DNA of 64,000 bases from Ypsolopha sequella (lineage: Eukaryota; Arthropoda; Insecta; Lepidoptera; Ypsolophidae): positions 17,936,001 to 18,000,000 of the forward strand of contig OW204000.1 of the NCBI GenBank assembly GCA_934047225.1, written 5' to 3'. The notes under the pieces are model-generated. The model saw only the letters and a list, made by a program, of their open reading frames with translations. It ran no database searches and was not told the origin of the DNA. Of this stretch, positions 54,273 through 63,836 are shown piece by piece; the first letter of the stretch is position 1, and each line of letters starts with the position of its first letter. A program made the translations under genes and the position numbers.

Positions 54273-54570
54273 ATCTATTCGTCTTTCTCGAAGAGGTATT
54301 GGTAAAACTTATGCCCGTTTTCAGTAACCTTACTAACTAAATTAGACGGAAGAGGGTCAGATTTTGGTGCCACACAAAAATAATTCCATTCAAATTCCAA
54401 ACAAATCAATTCCAAACAAACGAAAAACCACTTTGACATTGATTGCTACGAAACACATTTTATCTATGGTAAGATGGACAGCGCCATCTGAAAAAAAGCT
54501 AAGAACTAAGAAAAAAAAAACAACGAGAAAAACGCTCATTATACTTGGTTGGCATTTCGGTGACGGTGAC
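54273..54570. other. Host flank left of the P element
   Basis: No gene recognised. Ends in GGTGACGGTGAC directly before the transposon; the final CGGTGAC is the target-duplication copy. With the 58268-58698 interval it forms the original sequence upstream of the THAP exon. Confidence 0.5.
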
Positions 54571-54603
54571 CATAGCCTCCTTTACCTCCAGAGAGCCATG
54601 AAG
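54571..54603. repeat. P-element left terminal inverted repeat
   Basis: 33 bp, CATAGCCTCCTTTACCTCCA plus GAGAGCCATGAAG, identical to the inverse of 58235-58267. Confidence 0.9.
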
Positions 54604-54922
54604 TGAATGTGGCAACGTCGCAATTTACTGTCACTGGTAGGCCGACGGGTAGCCTACAGAGTACAGACAGAGCATCAAATACTTTATTCTTTGCTATAGA
54701 TCATTGAGTTATATTACTAGAACTTAATGCTATAGATAGACATAGATATGGGCTGCACTGTACATACATACATGAATGAGACTTCACATACTGATTAATT
54801 AAGTACGTTTGTGTACGTACGTAACAAAATAATAAAGGCTGAATTTGCGGTATGGCAAGGCAGAATTTACTATTAGGTTTCAGCTAAGGGATAAGTGAAA
54901 TTCTTTGTATTGTAGAAGAAAT

Positions 54923-54928
54923 TTTATT
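54923..54928 (-). terminator. Poly(A) signal of the P-element transposase gene
   Basis: TTTATT on the plus strand is AATAAA on the transcribed strand, about 84 nt past the stop codon and well inside the transposon. The transcript therefore probably ends before the left inverted repeat. Confidence 0.55.
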
Positions 54929-55011
54929 ACACGAGAAAAGACATACAAAACAGTTACAGACAAAAAAAACAGAAAAATCATTACATATCAAATCAACAAT
55001 ATAAAGTACTG

Positions 55012-57768
55012 CTAAACCAAAGTGTTTAGTTTACGTCGCTTATAATTCATTGTCTTGTCAACATCATTCTTATGCTTCGTATAATTATTTAGCATAATGT
55101 TTGCCAAGATATTTGCAGCAGTACTATAAAACTCTTTGTACTGCTTGCCACAAGAAGAACACACTGCTGTAAAGTCTACATAGAAAGTATCGGCCTGTAG
55201 GCTATACAATGTCAAATCATGAAGTAAACTTTTGTGTTGCACAAATTCTAGAAAAGATACTTCTAAATCTACATCATTAATAATGTACTCAAAAATTGCT
55301 GTCATGTGATAATAAATAAACATGATTTGTTCAGTTGGTACACATAATCCCCCTCTTTGCAACAAATTAAAATATTCATCATTTACTGCCTTATTTTCAT
55401 CAATATAAACGTTTCTGCAATGTTTACAGGAGAACCTATTTAACAAACTATGTGAAACATAACCACACACATATGTTTGGGAAGAAACATCGACTTCACA
55501 TGCCTCTAAATAATTACTGCAGTTTATTATAAAAGTGAATTTTTCAATATCAACATCAACTTGCAGACATTCAGCTGACGTACAAGACTTAAGAAAGGCT
55601 AGGTCTCGCTGCTTTAATAAATGTTGAAGTCTTATTTTTTTTTCAGACTCAACAATTTGTGTGTATGCCACATTATAATTACATCCGGAAAGTGACCGGT
55701 ATCTACTAAATCTTCTTTCTATATTGTCAGTTTGAAACTTCCCAAGAAGTATGTACTTCAGAAAGCTGAAACTTTCAAAACAATACCTTGAAATATCGGT
55801 TAAGACAGATGTGGTATGCAACATAGCCTCATGAGTATCTTTTGTCAAACCTACACAAGTTTCTAAAGATTTCCATTTTTTTAGCCAAACACAGACTGCC
55901 TCCAAAAACTTCAATTTATCATCATCTATACGAGTAATAGGCATACTATTTTGTTTTCTTAATACTTGACCTTTGACTGTGTTTTTAACATTCAAAATAT
56001 CCCACCAGTCCCTAATTATTTGTAGAAAGTTTGATGTTTCTACATATCCCTCAGATTTTAGAGCAGCGATAGTTGTATCATGAAAAACATTGTTTACTAA
56101 CATGACATTTTGTCGTTCAAATGTGTTAGGATACATAGATTTATTGTTTAATTTAAAAGCTTTTTTACACAAATTACTTTTTTCAATTCTATATAATTCT
56201 CTTAAATCATGAAAAGATGCTCTTTTTATAATATCCACAAGTAAGTCAGGATAAATAAAAGTACAATTCTGCAAATTTATCCAATTATTACGGATGTTTT
56301 TAAAGATATGAACAGGATCGTACAAGACAAATATCTTTTCATCTTTGTATTTAGGATTACTGAAACTACTATTTGATTCATCTGTCAATAACTTAAAACA
56401 GTTTTGATTTATACGATTATTATCAGAAATTATTGAAAGCACTTTGAATCCAAATGACTGTATATAATTAACAACCAGCAATAAATTTTCATACAAAAAT
56501 TTCCCAGTTATACTATTTACTGGTACAAGTTTGACAACCTCTTTTTTGTTACCAAATGCAGAGCTAATCATGAATGTCTGTACAGTTTTGGCAAGGTTTT
56601 TTGGATTGTTTTCGGCATATCCTAGAATAGTTTTTGATTTATACTCCAAGCCACTTTTTATATAAATTTCATCGATCAGTAAATTTACAACTTTCTCCCT
56701 TTCTACCCAAGTAGAACATATTGATTTGAAATAACAATAATTATTTTCTGGTGAATTCGGACATAGGCCAGTCACAGAAGTTATTTGCTTCAAATGTCTT
56801 GCAGTTGGCAAGATTAGATATTGCCTCAAAGTATTATAGGCACATGACGAAATGCTGAATATCACAAATGAAAATATAAGTGTAGCAACATTATATCTAC
56901 GTTGCTTACTTTTTAACAGTTTCATTTGGTCTAGGACGAGCTCTGCAGCGACATTATCATTTTCAATATTAAGTGCTTCATTCAAATAATCAATTGATTT
57001 ATCAAGACAATAGTCAAATGATTTTGTTGGTTCAAAACCATTGTTGTTGTAGCGAGAAAGTATATTTTCAAGCTGTGACCATCTGCTTAGTCTGCGGTCT
57101 GGAGGTAATACCCAGTTTAAATCTTCATGACGAAGTAAATGTTCTTTCACATAAACCTGAATTCTTAAATCTTCATTCACCAAGAGACTATTCACTACTT
57201 TCACATCACTGTCACTGTCACCATCACCACTTTCAACATCAAGGTTTAAGAGGTACAAAAATACCCTCTTGTTTGATTTCAGTCGGTATAACCATTTAGT
57301 AACTCCTAACTTTTCTTGAAATTTGTCCACAAAGTCTTCAAATGATTCAATTACGTCAGACTTCAAAAATTTTGACACTTGATCTTCATGAAATCGTTCA
57401 GCCAGTTCTCTCCTTTTTTCGGGTTTGCTTTTTGGAGGCGGAGTGCTTTTTGACATATATGATGGGAGATTTTTGAATATATGGGGTATTGTTCCCTCGA
57501 CTAAACGTGGATATTTCAACTGATGTCTAAACACTTGTCCATCACTACCAATGACAATTTCCTCAGTTTCGATTTCATGGGTTGAAAAATGATTGCTGCA
57601 TACAGCTGACTGTTTTGATGGCACCCAGTCTTTCCGTGGAATCGCACGTAACCATGCTTGGGAGAGTTGAGCATCTTTCGGAAAAGAAAATGTACTTTTA
57701 GCACCTTCAGTGCTGATTACACTGGCGTAATTAGATTTGCATTCTGGCACACAGCATTTTCTTGGCAT
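55012..57768 (-). CDS. P-element-type transposase with THAP DNA-binding domain (THAP9-like)
   Basis: An uninterrupted 918-codon frame from the ATG at 57766-57768. The longer frame opens ten codons earlier, but those codons are intronic (TTGTTTCAG precedes the ATG), so MPRKCCVPEC is taken as the start. Residues 1-98 are a THAP zinc finger: Cys5/6 and Cys10, Trp39, Cys57 and His60 (CSNHF), and a GTIPHIF box at 92-98. A proposed RNase-H-like catalytic triad is Asp366 (LLIDEIYIK), Asp449 (IISDNNRIN) and Glu684 (TDNIERRFSRYRSLSG). These spacings of 83 and 235 resemble Drosophila P and human THAP9, as I recall them. YDPVHIFKNIRNNW near 483 is the conserved block before the GTP-binding insertion region. 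The C-terminal part has YVCGYVSHSLL with C..C pairs and a basic KRRK near the end, a possible nuclear signal. Role: binds the element's ends and carries out cut-and-paste transposition in the nucleus. No broken motif is visible. Confidence 0.92.
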   Translation of the reverse strand: MPRKCCVPECKSNYASVISTEGAKSTFSFPKDAQLSQAWLRAIPRKDWVPSKQSAVCSNHFSTHEIETEEIVIGSDGQVFRHQLKYPRLVEGTIPHIFKNLPSYMSKSTPPPKSKPEKRRELAERFHEDQVSKFLKSDVIESFEDFVDKFQEKLGVTKWLYRLKSNKRVFLYLLNLDVESGDGDSDSDVKVVNSLLVNEDLRIQVYVKEHLLRHEDLNWVLPPDRRLSRWSQLENILSRYNNNGFEPTKSFDYCLDKSIDYLNEALNIENDNVAAELVLDQMKLLKSKQRRYNVATLIFSFVIFSISSCAYNTLRQYLILPTARHLKQITSVTGLCPNSPENNYCYFKSICSTWVEREKVVNLLIDEIYIKSGLEYKSKTILGYAENNPKNLAKTVQTFMISSAFGNKKEVVKLVPVNSITGKFLYENLLLVVNYIQSFGFKVLSIISDNNRINQNCFKLLTDESNSSFSNPKYKDEKIFVLYDPVHIFKNIRNNWINLQNCTFIYPDLLVDIIKRASFHDLRELYRIEKSNLCKKAFKLNNKSMYPNTFERQNVMLVNNVFHDTTIAALKSEGYVETSNFLQIIRDWWDILNVKNTVKGQVLRKQNSMPITRIDDDKLKFLEAVCVWLKKWKSLETCVGLTKDTHEAMLHTTSVLTDISRYCFESFSFLKYILLGKFQTDNIERRFSRYRSLSGCNYNVAYTQIVESEKKIRLQHLLKQRDLAFLKSCTSAECLQVDVDIEKFTFIINCSNYLEACEVDVSSQTYVCGYVSHSLLNRFSCKHCRNVYIDENKAVNDEYFNLLQRGGLCVPTEQIMFIYYHMTAIFEYIINDVDLEVSFLEFVQHKSLLHDLTLYSLQADTFYVDFTAVCSSCGKQYKEFYSTAANILANIMLNNYTKHKNDVDKTMNYKRRKLNTLV

Positions 57769-57964
57769 CTGAAACAATAACATAACATTCATTATCAAAA
57801 TTTAATATAGTTTTGTAGGTTATGTTTTTAAACATTAGATACTCGTTTAAGTTTGATAGAACTCACACACTTACTTGTAAGTTATTGCACTTTTTTAATG
57901 AAAAATATATCTTTATTTGCGGTACATATCGAAACCAGTAAGTAATAAAGTTAGTTTTTCTTAC
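57769..57964 (-). other. Predicted 5'UTR intron of the transposase gene
   Basis: On the minus strand CCAAAG/GTAAGAAAA marks a donor (exon base 57965) and TTATTGTTTCAG/ATG an acceptor immediately before the start codon, giving a 196-nt intron. Consensus sites at both ends and the position exactly at the ATG make this likely. Confidence 0.65.
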
Positions 57965-58234
57965 CTTTGGTTGATATAACGCCAAACCACGAAAACGGTG
58001 TATTTCTCTCGTCTTTTCAGTCCACTTTGACTGTCACCATATAATACACAGTATACACCACAAATATTATAACTTGTGTAATATAATTAGGATTATAGTA
58101 CATTAAAATTCACACAAATACGACGCGAAGCTTAACCAAACAACAATATTGATTGAAGACTGACTGACAGTAACAGACCCAAACATAATGTTTTTTGGCC
58201 CACCGGCCTACCCCGCAACGTTGCCAAACTTCTG

Positions 58235-58267
58235 CTTCATGGCTCTCTGGAGGTAAAGGAGGCTATG
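58235..58267. repeat. P-element right terminal inverted repeat
   Basis: Exact inverse of 54571-54603. The transposase promoter must lie between this and the intron donor at 57964; no TATA box is obvious. Confidence 0.9.
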
Positions 58268-58698
58268 CGGTGACGCAAACCCATAAAATTTTCCCCTACC
58301 AAAAATCGCTCAACGCCACAAATTATAGAGGGATACTACGTATCTCAACGCGCTTATAGAAGTTTTCACTTCAAAATGGATACGGTATTTTATTACAAGC
58401 ATTTATGAAAGTTTTGTCTCGATCGAAAAAGAATCTTAGCTACGGGCCTGTTTTGATTCACCGTTTGATCAAAGGTTTTTGAACGTTTTGGCATAGTAAA
58501 ACCAGAAAAGTAGTTTATCTTCAACCAAAGGTACATCGCGCGGCTAATATGTGTGCGTGCTAGTACGCACGAACTACAGTACGCACACAACAGCAATATC
58601 TCGGTATGCAAGGCCGGTGCTAGTCGGGGTTACGCCGCGGTCGCGCTCAGTCAAGTCTTTCGAACAAGCGCGCCAGCGCGGCACCGATCACTTCAAAT
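58268..58698 (+). promoter_or_regulatory. Probable upstream/5'UTR region of the THAP exon
   Basis: The sequence becomes GC- and CpG-richer towards the exon (GTTACGCCGCGGTCGCGCTC, AGCGCGCCAGCGCGGC at 58629-58683) in otherwise AT-rich DNA, as for a housekeeping-type insect promoter. It includes a short inverted pair TGCGTGCTAGTACGCAC near 58553. Start site not defined. The role is inferred from position. Confidence 0.4.
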
Positions 58699-58801
58699 AT
58701 GTCGACAGCACGCTGTCGTACATATTGTTCTGTCTTCGGATGCCTCAATAATAATTCCTCAAATCCAGAATTATCGTTCTTCTCAATACCAACTCAACAA
58801 G
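58699..58801 (+). CDS. First coding exon of a THAP-domain protein
   Basis: From ATG 58699 the frame reads MSTARCRTYCSVFGCLNNNS then SNPELSFFSIPTQQ and meets CAACAAG/GTGAGT, a strong 5' splice site with phase 1. CSVFGC (C-x4-C) followed by a polar loop and LSFFSIP is the start of a THAP zinc finger. The Trp, C-x2-H and AVPTIF parts should come from the next exon, which I could not find before 64000; an AG at 59533 leads into a frame that stops after a few codons. It could be a host regulator or another domesticated or dead THAP element. Larger frames in the other two phases are shadows. Confidence 0.6.
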
Positions 58802-60452
58802 GTGAGTACACAATTTATGGTACATATAAATAATAATGAGAGATGTAAACCGTACTTTCTTTGTTCACATTTAACATAGGTACCTATGATCATAACTGTG
58901 CTATGATTGTCAGTTAGTCAAAGTGTTTTTAAATGTAGAGCTGATATGGTTGAAATCGCAAAGATTTTTTAATTATAGACTAGGAGCCAATGTTCGATTA
59001 GATACTTAAATTTTATTATGTACTTAAATGAATTGAACTGATTAATTTAGTCAACAATCACAAAGATTTTCAAGCAAAAGCGTTGCCAGGGGGGCAAGAT
59101 GACATGAATTGTAGGTAAAATAAACAAATGTAAAGTTTTTAATTGTTCATTACAAGAAACAAAATAATTTTCTTATAAACATAATGTTCTTGGGTTTCTC
59201 GCGAATTTTTCGGTTACTTTATTATAAAAATCTCAAAGTTTTTCAAATCTCTAGGGGGGGACAGCTGCCCCCTTCCCCCTTTTGACGATGCCCATGTTTT
59301 TAAGGTAAATTCAGGAGCTTATCTTTAATTTTATAATTGATTATTTTCAAGTTTTCTTACTTTATTTAATATAAGCAAGTAAGATTTCTTTATGAGTTAT
59401 AAGGTCTATACGTTTATTATGTATGATATGAATGTATGTATGTTTGAATGTTTCACTACGTCGTCGATTGATAGCTCATTTGTCATAATCGGCTTCAAAA
59501 TGTCAGTTGATTTGTCATAATTTTTATTTTGTTGTTTTCAGGCGCTTACAATGGCTACAATTAATATCACGTGAGGATTTGACAGATAATGTTTCAAAAT
59601 ATCGTGCTTCATATTATAAATTGTAAGCATTTTAAATTAAAGAAGTCTTATTTAAATAAATGTGCTTTTTATTAATGTCTACCTCATATAAGGTTAAAAT
59701 ACGGTACTGAGCTCCCGGTCTACATAAAGGTCAATTCGGGTCTCTACGGCGCGGCGCAGCGGCGCGGCGGCGTCTTTGTAGATCAAACGTGCCACCAAAG
59801 GGGGCCGCCTTGAGAACAGTTCCGCACCACAAACTTATCTATTTCGGCGACTCGCGGCAACGAAGACTGTTACTAATGAATATAGAAGTCATTTTAGTTT
59901 GGCCTACGGCAACAGATAAGTTGGTAACACGTTCATTTAACGTATCGCTATTCGTACCGGCTGTCGCTGCTGCTGCCATCGAGTTGAAGGCCCAATGTAA
60001 ATGAATTTAATATTTACAAACATAATACATACCTACGTAGTATATGTATAATATATGTATTTAAATATTGATTTGTATTAGCCAGGTACGAAAATAAAAG
60101 AAGGAACAACCCTGACACAGTAGGTATTGAAGTCTCGTACGGGGCGTGAGTTAATCTACTGTTCTGGTTTTACTATGGTTTTGGGCTATGGACAGACCTA
60201 TGAACAAAGGGGGCTGAGAAGTGAGTGACCAAAAACTTGTCTATTAAGTTTTATGTTCTCTATTCTTGATACAAGTGTAACTTCCGGTCTTAGAAAACAA
60301 TTATTACATTGTCATATACTAATAATAGATAATATAGATACGGAAGTTGATGCACCTAAGAAAACGACAGAACTGAATCTTTTTCAGATAAAATATAGAT
60401 AGGTCTTACTTGGTGGGATAGTACTTGCCTTTCGAAAGCTGTAGATTTATAT
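58802..60452. other. Intron-like stretch, no exon confirmed
   Basis: AT-rich for most of its length. At 59690-59940 is a GC-rich block (CGGCGCGGCGCAGCGGCGCG) where frames read YGTELPVYIKVNSGLYGAAQ then RRGGVFVDQTCHQRGP and, one frame over, RLENSSAPQTYLFRRLAATK. These look partly protein-like but have no recognisable family, and the frame changes. I list it as unresolved. Confidence 0.35.
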
Positions 60453-60836
60453 ATTTTCAATGCAAGTGCTCGTAAAGGCCCACTTTTTATGCATCAAAAC
60501 CGAACAGAATGTCGATTATTTTGCCCTAGGGCTTTATTATTATTATTTTTTTTATTTATTTACAACAGTTGACTAACCTGCAGCCTTTCCTGTGTATCAT
60601 AAATATTATACTTTTTTCCACTGTTTAACGGCTCTGGATACAGTCTTTTTGAGCCAATTATAATTTAAAGTTCACAAGATAATATTTGTTTTATTTCCTC
60701 ACACTATGCATTGAAAAACGTAGTATGATACACGGGCGTAAGAGCAATAAATTACTCGGTTACGTTTAAAACACTCGCTACGCTCGTGTTCTAAATCGTC
60801 CTCGTAATTTATTCCTTTGCGCCCTTGTAGCATAAA
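60453..60836 (+). repeat. RepF copy 3
   Basis: TTTTCAATGCAAGTGCTCGT to GCGCCCTTGTAGCATAAA; same orientation as copy 1, with only a handful of differences. Confidence 0.75.
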
Positions 60837-60914
60837 AACCACTAATTTGGAATTCTGTTTTTCTTGAATTTATTAATTGCGTTGTGCGCTATCTAAAACA
60901 GGCTGAGGTTGATC

Positions 60915-61059
60915 AGAGGATCTAAAAAGGCCGACTTGGGTGAATCATAGAATGATTTGAAAGTAGGATGGAGTCAGAGTTTCTTAATGCGTGCAGTAGA
61001 GACGGCATTACAACAGAATCATAATATGATTCATCCAAAGCGGCCTTTTTAGAGGACCT
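60915..61059. mobile_element. MITE-gamma copy 4
   Basis: AGAGGATCTAAAAAGGCCGA to CCTTTTTAGAGGACCT, 145 bp, the most diverged of the four. The next MITE begins one base later. Confidence 0.75.
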
Positions 61060-61060
61060 G

Positions 61061-61222
61061 GGGGTCGACCGCGTAATTCTCATTTTCATCAACATCAACT
61101 TGAGATTGAAATTTGACGTGCGTGCGACGACGCCCGCCTAACATGCCATCTCTTTTGCACGCGTTGAATTTCGCATGCATTTGCTTGAAGTTGATACAAA
61201 TGAGAATTATGCGGTAGAGCCC
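61061..61222. mobile_element. 162-bp hairpin MITE abutting MITE-gamma
   Basis: GGGGTCGACCGCGTAATTCT then CATTTTCATCAACA on the left pairs with TTGATACAAATGAGAATT and ATGCGGTAGAGCCCC on the right. The centre contains CGTGCGTGCGACGACGCCCG. The frames at 61049-61286 are artefacts of the hairpin. Confidence 0.7.
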
Positions 61223-61835
61223 CTGATATCTTGACATGTCGTCGCCTCATAAACGAGCTAAGCCCATCTGCCTTCCATATAATCACGTGTTACGCATTAG
61301 CACGCCTAAGCTACGTAGATAGATATGACCATATGTGCGAGCCATCAAACAAACAAACAAACATGCATCAGGCAGATCATGCAATAGTTCCCAGATTGTT
61401 TTGACGTCTCTGTATCGAAATAATTAGCCAAGAGTTACATACATTTATTTGCTTCACCTTTTAACCCTGGCCTGATATTATTTACGATTACTTCTTGGCC
61501 AGTTACTTTTAGTATCAGATTCCTATAAAACGTCAAACTCGATTTTTTATAACCCGGATGTTGCATACGGTCATTAAATTATCTACAATTATTGTAATTT
61601 TTGAAACTGTCTAGTAGCTTTTTTCTTTGAGAATTTTCATCATAATATGGATGTATGATTCCGCATACCTATGTCTTTTACTTAATGGATTTAGCATCAC
61701 AGTAAATAAAAAACAAGTTCTTTATATTTTAAATACTACTACCCGTACTTAAACGAGCGAATATAAATTAAAATTTAAGGTGTCAAAAATACTGAATATA
61801 GCGTACTAAAATAGTAAGTGGGCGAAAGACTGTGG
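61223..61835. other. No gene recognised
   Basis: AT-rich, with an AAAC microsatellite near 61345. No exon or shared repeat. Confidence 0.4.
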
Positions 61836-62195
61836 GTGAATAAAAATTTTGAAAACGGCGACTTGAAAATACAAATCTGAGTTGTGTCAAATAATTCTCA
61901 GAAGAACAATTTTCAATTTTAGTGACAATTTAATTTTAAGTAATAAAACTAGGGGCGTATCGCCTCGTTCCGCTTCGCTTCACTCGGCTCCTTATTTTAT
62001 CTTACATGTAAACCATGAAGCAACAAGCTAACACGCTCCTCCTCGCTTCGCTCGTCGTCGCACCTATTTTGACTTTTTGTAAAATATGGCACTTATTTTC
62101 GATTTCATACTTTAAATTCGCCCACTCAGTATTTTAGTCGCACGCTTTGGTATTTATTCCGGACACTTGAAGTCGCTAATTATATTTTTATTCAC
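61836..62195. mobile_element. MITE with GGTGAATAAAAAT termini
   Basis: GGGTGAATAAAAATTTTGAA then ACGGCGACTTGAA on the left; inverted on the right, GGTGAATAAAAATATAATTA then GCGACTTCAAGTG. The core shares TTCGCTTCACTCGGCTCC and CTCGTCGTCGCACCTA with the element at 21202-21563, although the ends differ. Confidence 0.6.
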
Positions 62196-63511
62196 CTGAT
62201 TAATAATTTCCCTATTTTAAATATGTATCCCGATATAAATAAGAGCAGTTCTCGACTCGCGAAAAGTGTGTGGCAATTTTTGTGATTGCTTTGATTGCAA
62301 TTTATTACTTTTATGACCGTTCTATTTAGGGAAATGAAATCAGCCATTGAGCATATAAAACGTTTCTTGTCATTGTATGAAACATATACGATCTGCCAAA
62401 CACTATTATCAGCGAAAAAAATAATGAAAATCATTGAAACTTCCAATTCGCTAAGAACCATTTCGAGATTTATTTATTTATTCGATTACAAACAATAGGC
62501 CTTATTTTAGAACTTATGGTCTAAAAAACGTCATGATGATGAATATTTTTACACAAAAGCTGCAACTTCCATTTGCCTTCGTGTGACGTCACTTGAGAAA
62601 TAGTTGTTTAGAAATATGTCCTTTGCTATCAAGATAAATTTATAATTAATTTGCTTCCGACTGATTTGACAGATGGGTGACAGATGAGTAGACAGACCTC
62701 TTTTTTTTTAGCAATCACACATTACAATCAGTATGTCTAAAATTCTCAAGTGATATGACGATATCGAACAATTGTTTAAAAGATAAAAAATTTAAATTGT
62801 TAATTTATATACCAAAATAATATAACTATGACCTAATCATTGCAGAATTGATCAAATTCGTATAAATTTCTGTATATCGTATATAAGTGTAGGTGTATTG
62901 ACAATATTCTAATGTGAATTTTCACACAAAGATACGAGTGTTATCCATAACTACGATTATATGCAACTTGAAACAGTGCGATTAAAATGTATGATATGTA
63001 TGTATCTACTTATGATAAGTATATATCTACGCGATTGTGACGCGTGTTTTACGCAATAGTACTGATAATTAATAATTCCAATAATTATGGTTTATAAATA
63101 ACATCACGAGTTTATAAAACGAGATGATTTTATTGAAAATGTAATTTGTCCTTCCTTGTAAATGTTTGCTTCAGTTATCTTTCAATAAATATGAATAATT
63201 GACAGTAATTACAATGTCTTCCCAACAACCTTCGTCGATAACAGATTAAAAAACCATTTTATTTAAAGTTGGAAGTACTAAATGAGTTTTTATCTGTCCG
63301 AATATTGTTTTGAAATACCAAAAAGATAAAAGCGACCCGGATTAGCATCTCGGAAACGTAAACATGACCACAGCACAAATAAGTTTTAAAGATACGAATG
63401 CTCAAACTCGTTTTATTTTTAAACGACGCATAATATACAAAACCTGACGGAACCTTATAAACTTCACGTGTTCACGCATGCGCCTAATTTGAATATTTCT
63501 CCTCTTTCCAG
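62196..63511. other. Intron-like stretch before the terminal exon
   Basis: AT-rich, with no repeat family of the window. Two overlapping frames at about 62192-62498 on opposite strands have no recognisable content. The right end is a good polypyrimidine tract, TTTCTCCTCTTTCCAG, of the next exon. Confidence 0.45.
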
Positions 63512-63836
63512 GCCTAAAGTCGAGGACAGAGCTGACAACGAATGCACCATGATTCTGACGCCTCTTACTAAAGAGTCCAAGTTCCGACGACACATAAGGT
63601 CCATGTCAGACGTCCAGAATAGCACACCCTACTACAGAATCAGCCACAGGTCTCGTAAGGGCAGTCACACCACCCTCATGTATGATTCTGATTCGCGGGC
63701 CCGAAGACATCACCACTTGAGAAGGCGGGAAATTTTAGACTCCTCTGATTCAAGCGATTATTTGGAATCAGTGAGGAAAATACGAGGCCTAGAGCGCAAT
63801 ATCCTTAAGCACACCGACTCAATGAGGATTCTATAA
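63512..63836 (+). CDS. Terminal exon of an unidentified gene (C-terminal about 108 residues)
   Basis: A strong 3' splice site (TTTCTCCTCTTTCCAG/G) at 63511 opens a frame in which the first base completes a codon from the previous exon (phase 2). It reads PKVEDRADNECTMILTPLTK, ESKFRRHIRSMSDVQNSTPY, then a very basic SHRSRKGSHTTLMYDSDSRA and RRHHHLRRREILDSSDSSDY, ending ..KHTDSMRIL and TAA at 63834-63836. Composition (Arg/His/Ser-rich with an acidic DSSDSSDYLE patch, no membrane helix) suggests a cytoplasmic tail or regulatory C-terminus. I recognise no family. It does not fit directly to the phase-1 donor at 58801 or the phase-0 donor at 25482, so other exons are upstream or it belongs to a separate gene. 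No poly(A) signal before the window ends. Confidence 0.65.

Larger units (their letters stand above)
54571..58267 (-). mobile_element. Complete P-superfamily DNA transposon
   Basis: 3697 bp with perfect 33-bp inverted ends (54571-54603 and 58235-58267, starting CATAGCCTCCTTTACCTCCA). Further inside, GGCAACGT[C/T]GC and GTAGGCCG..GGG are again inverted (54612-54650 against 58198-58226), giving subterminal repeats as in P elements. CGGTGAC flanks both sides (54564-54570 and 58268-58274); with one mismatch it is 8 bp, the P-element size. It encodes one transposase on the minus strand with a predicted 5'UTR intron and an AATAAA (minus strand) at 54923-54928. Nothing visible is broken, so it may be active or recently active; expression cannot be judged from sequence. 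Confidence 0.9.

Noticed and set aside
57516..57704. Separate small gene antisense or in another frame within the transposase
   Set aside because: A shadow frame of the transposase THAP region; the main frame carries all recognisable motifs. The 56973-57299 plus-strand frame is likewise a shadow.
59533..59560. Second exon of the THAP gene after the AG at 59533
   Set aside because: With the phase-1 donor of 58801 the frame stops after a few codons and lacks the expected Trp and Cys-x2-His of a THAP finger.
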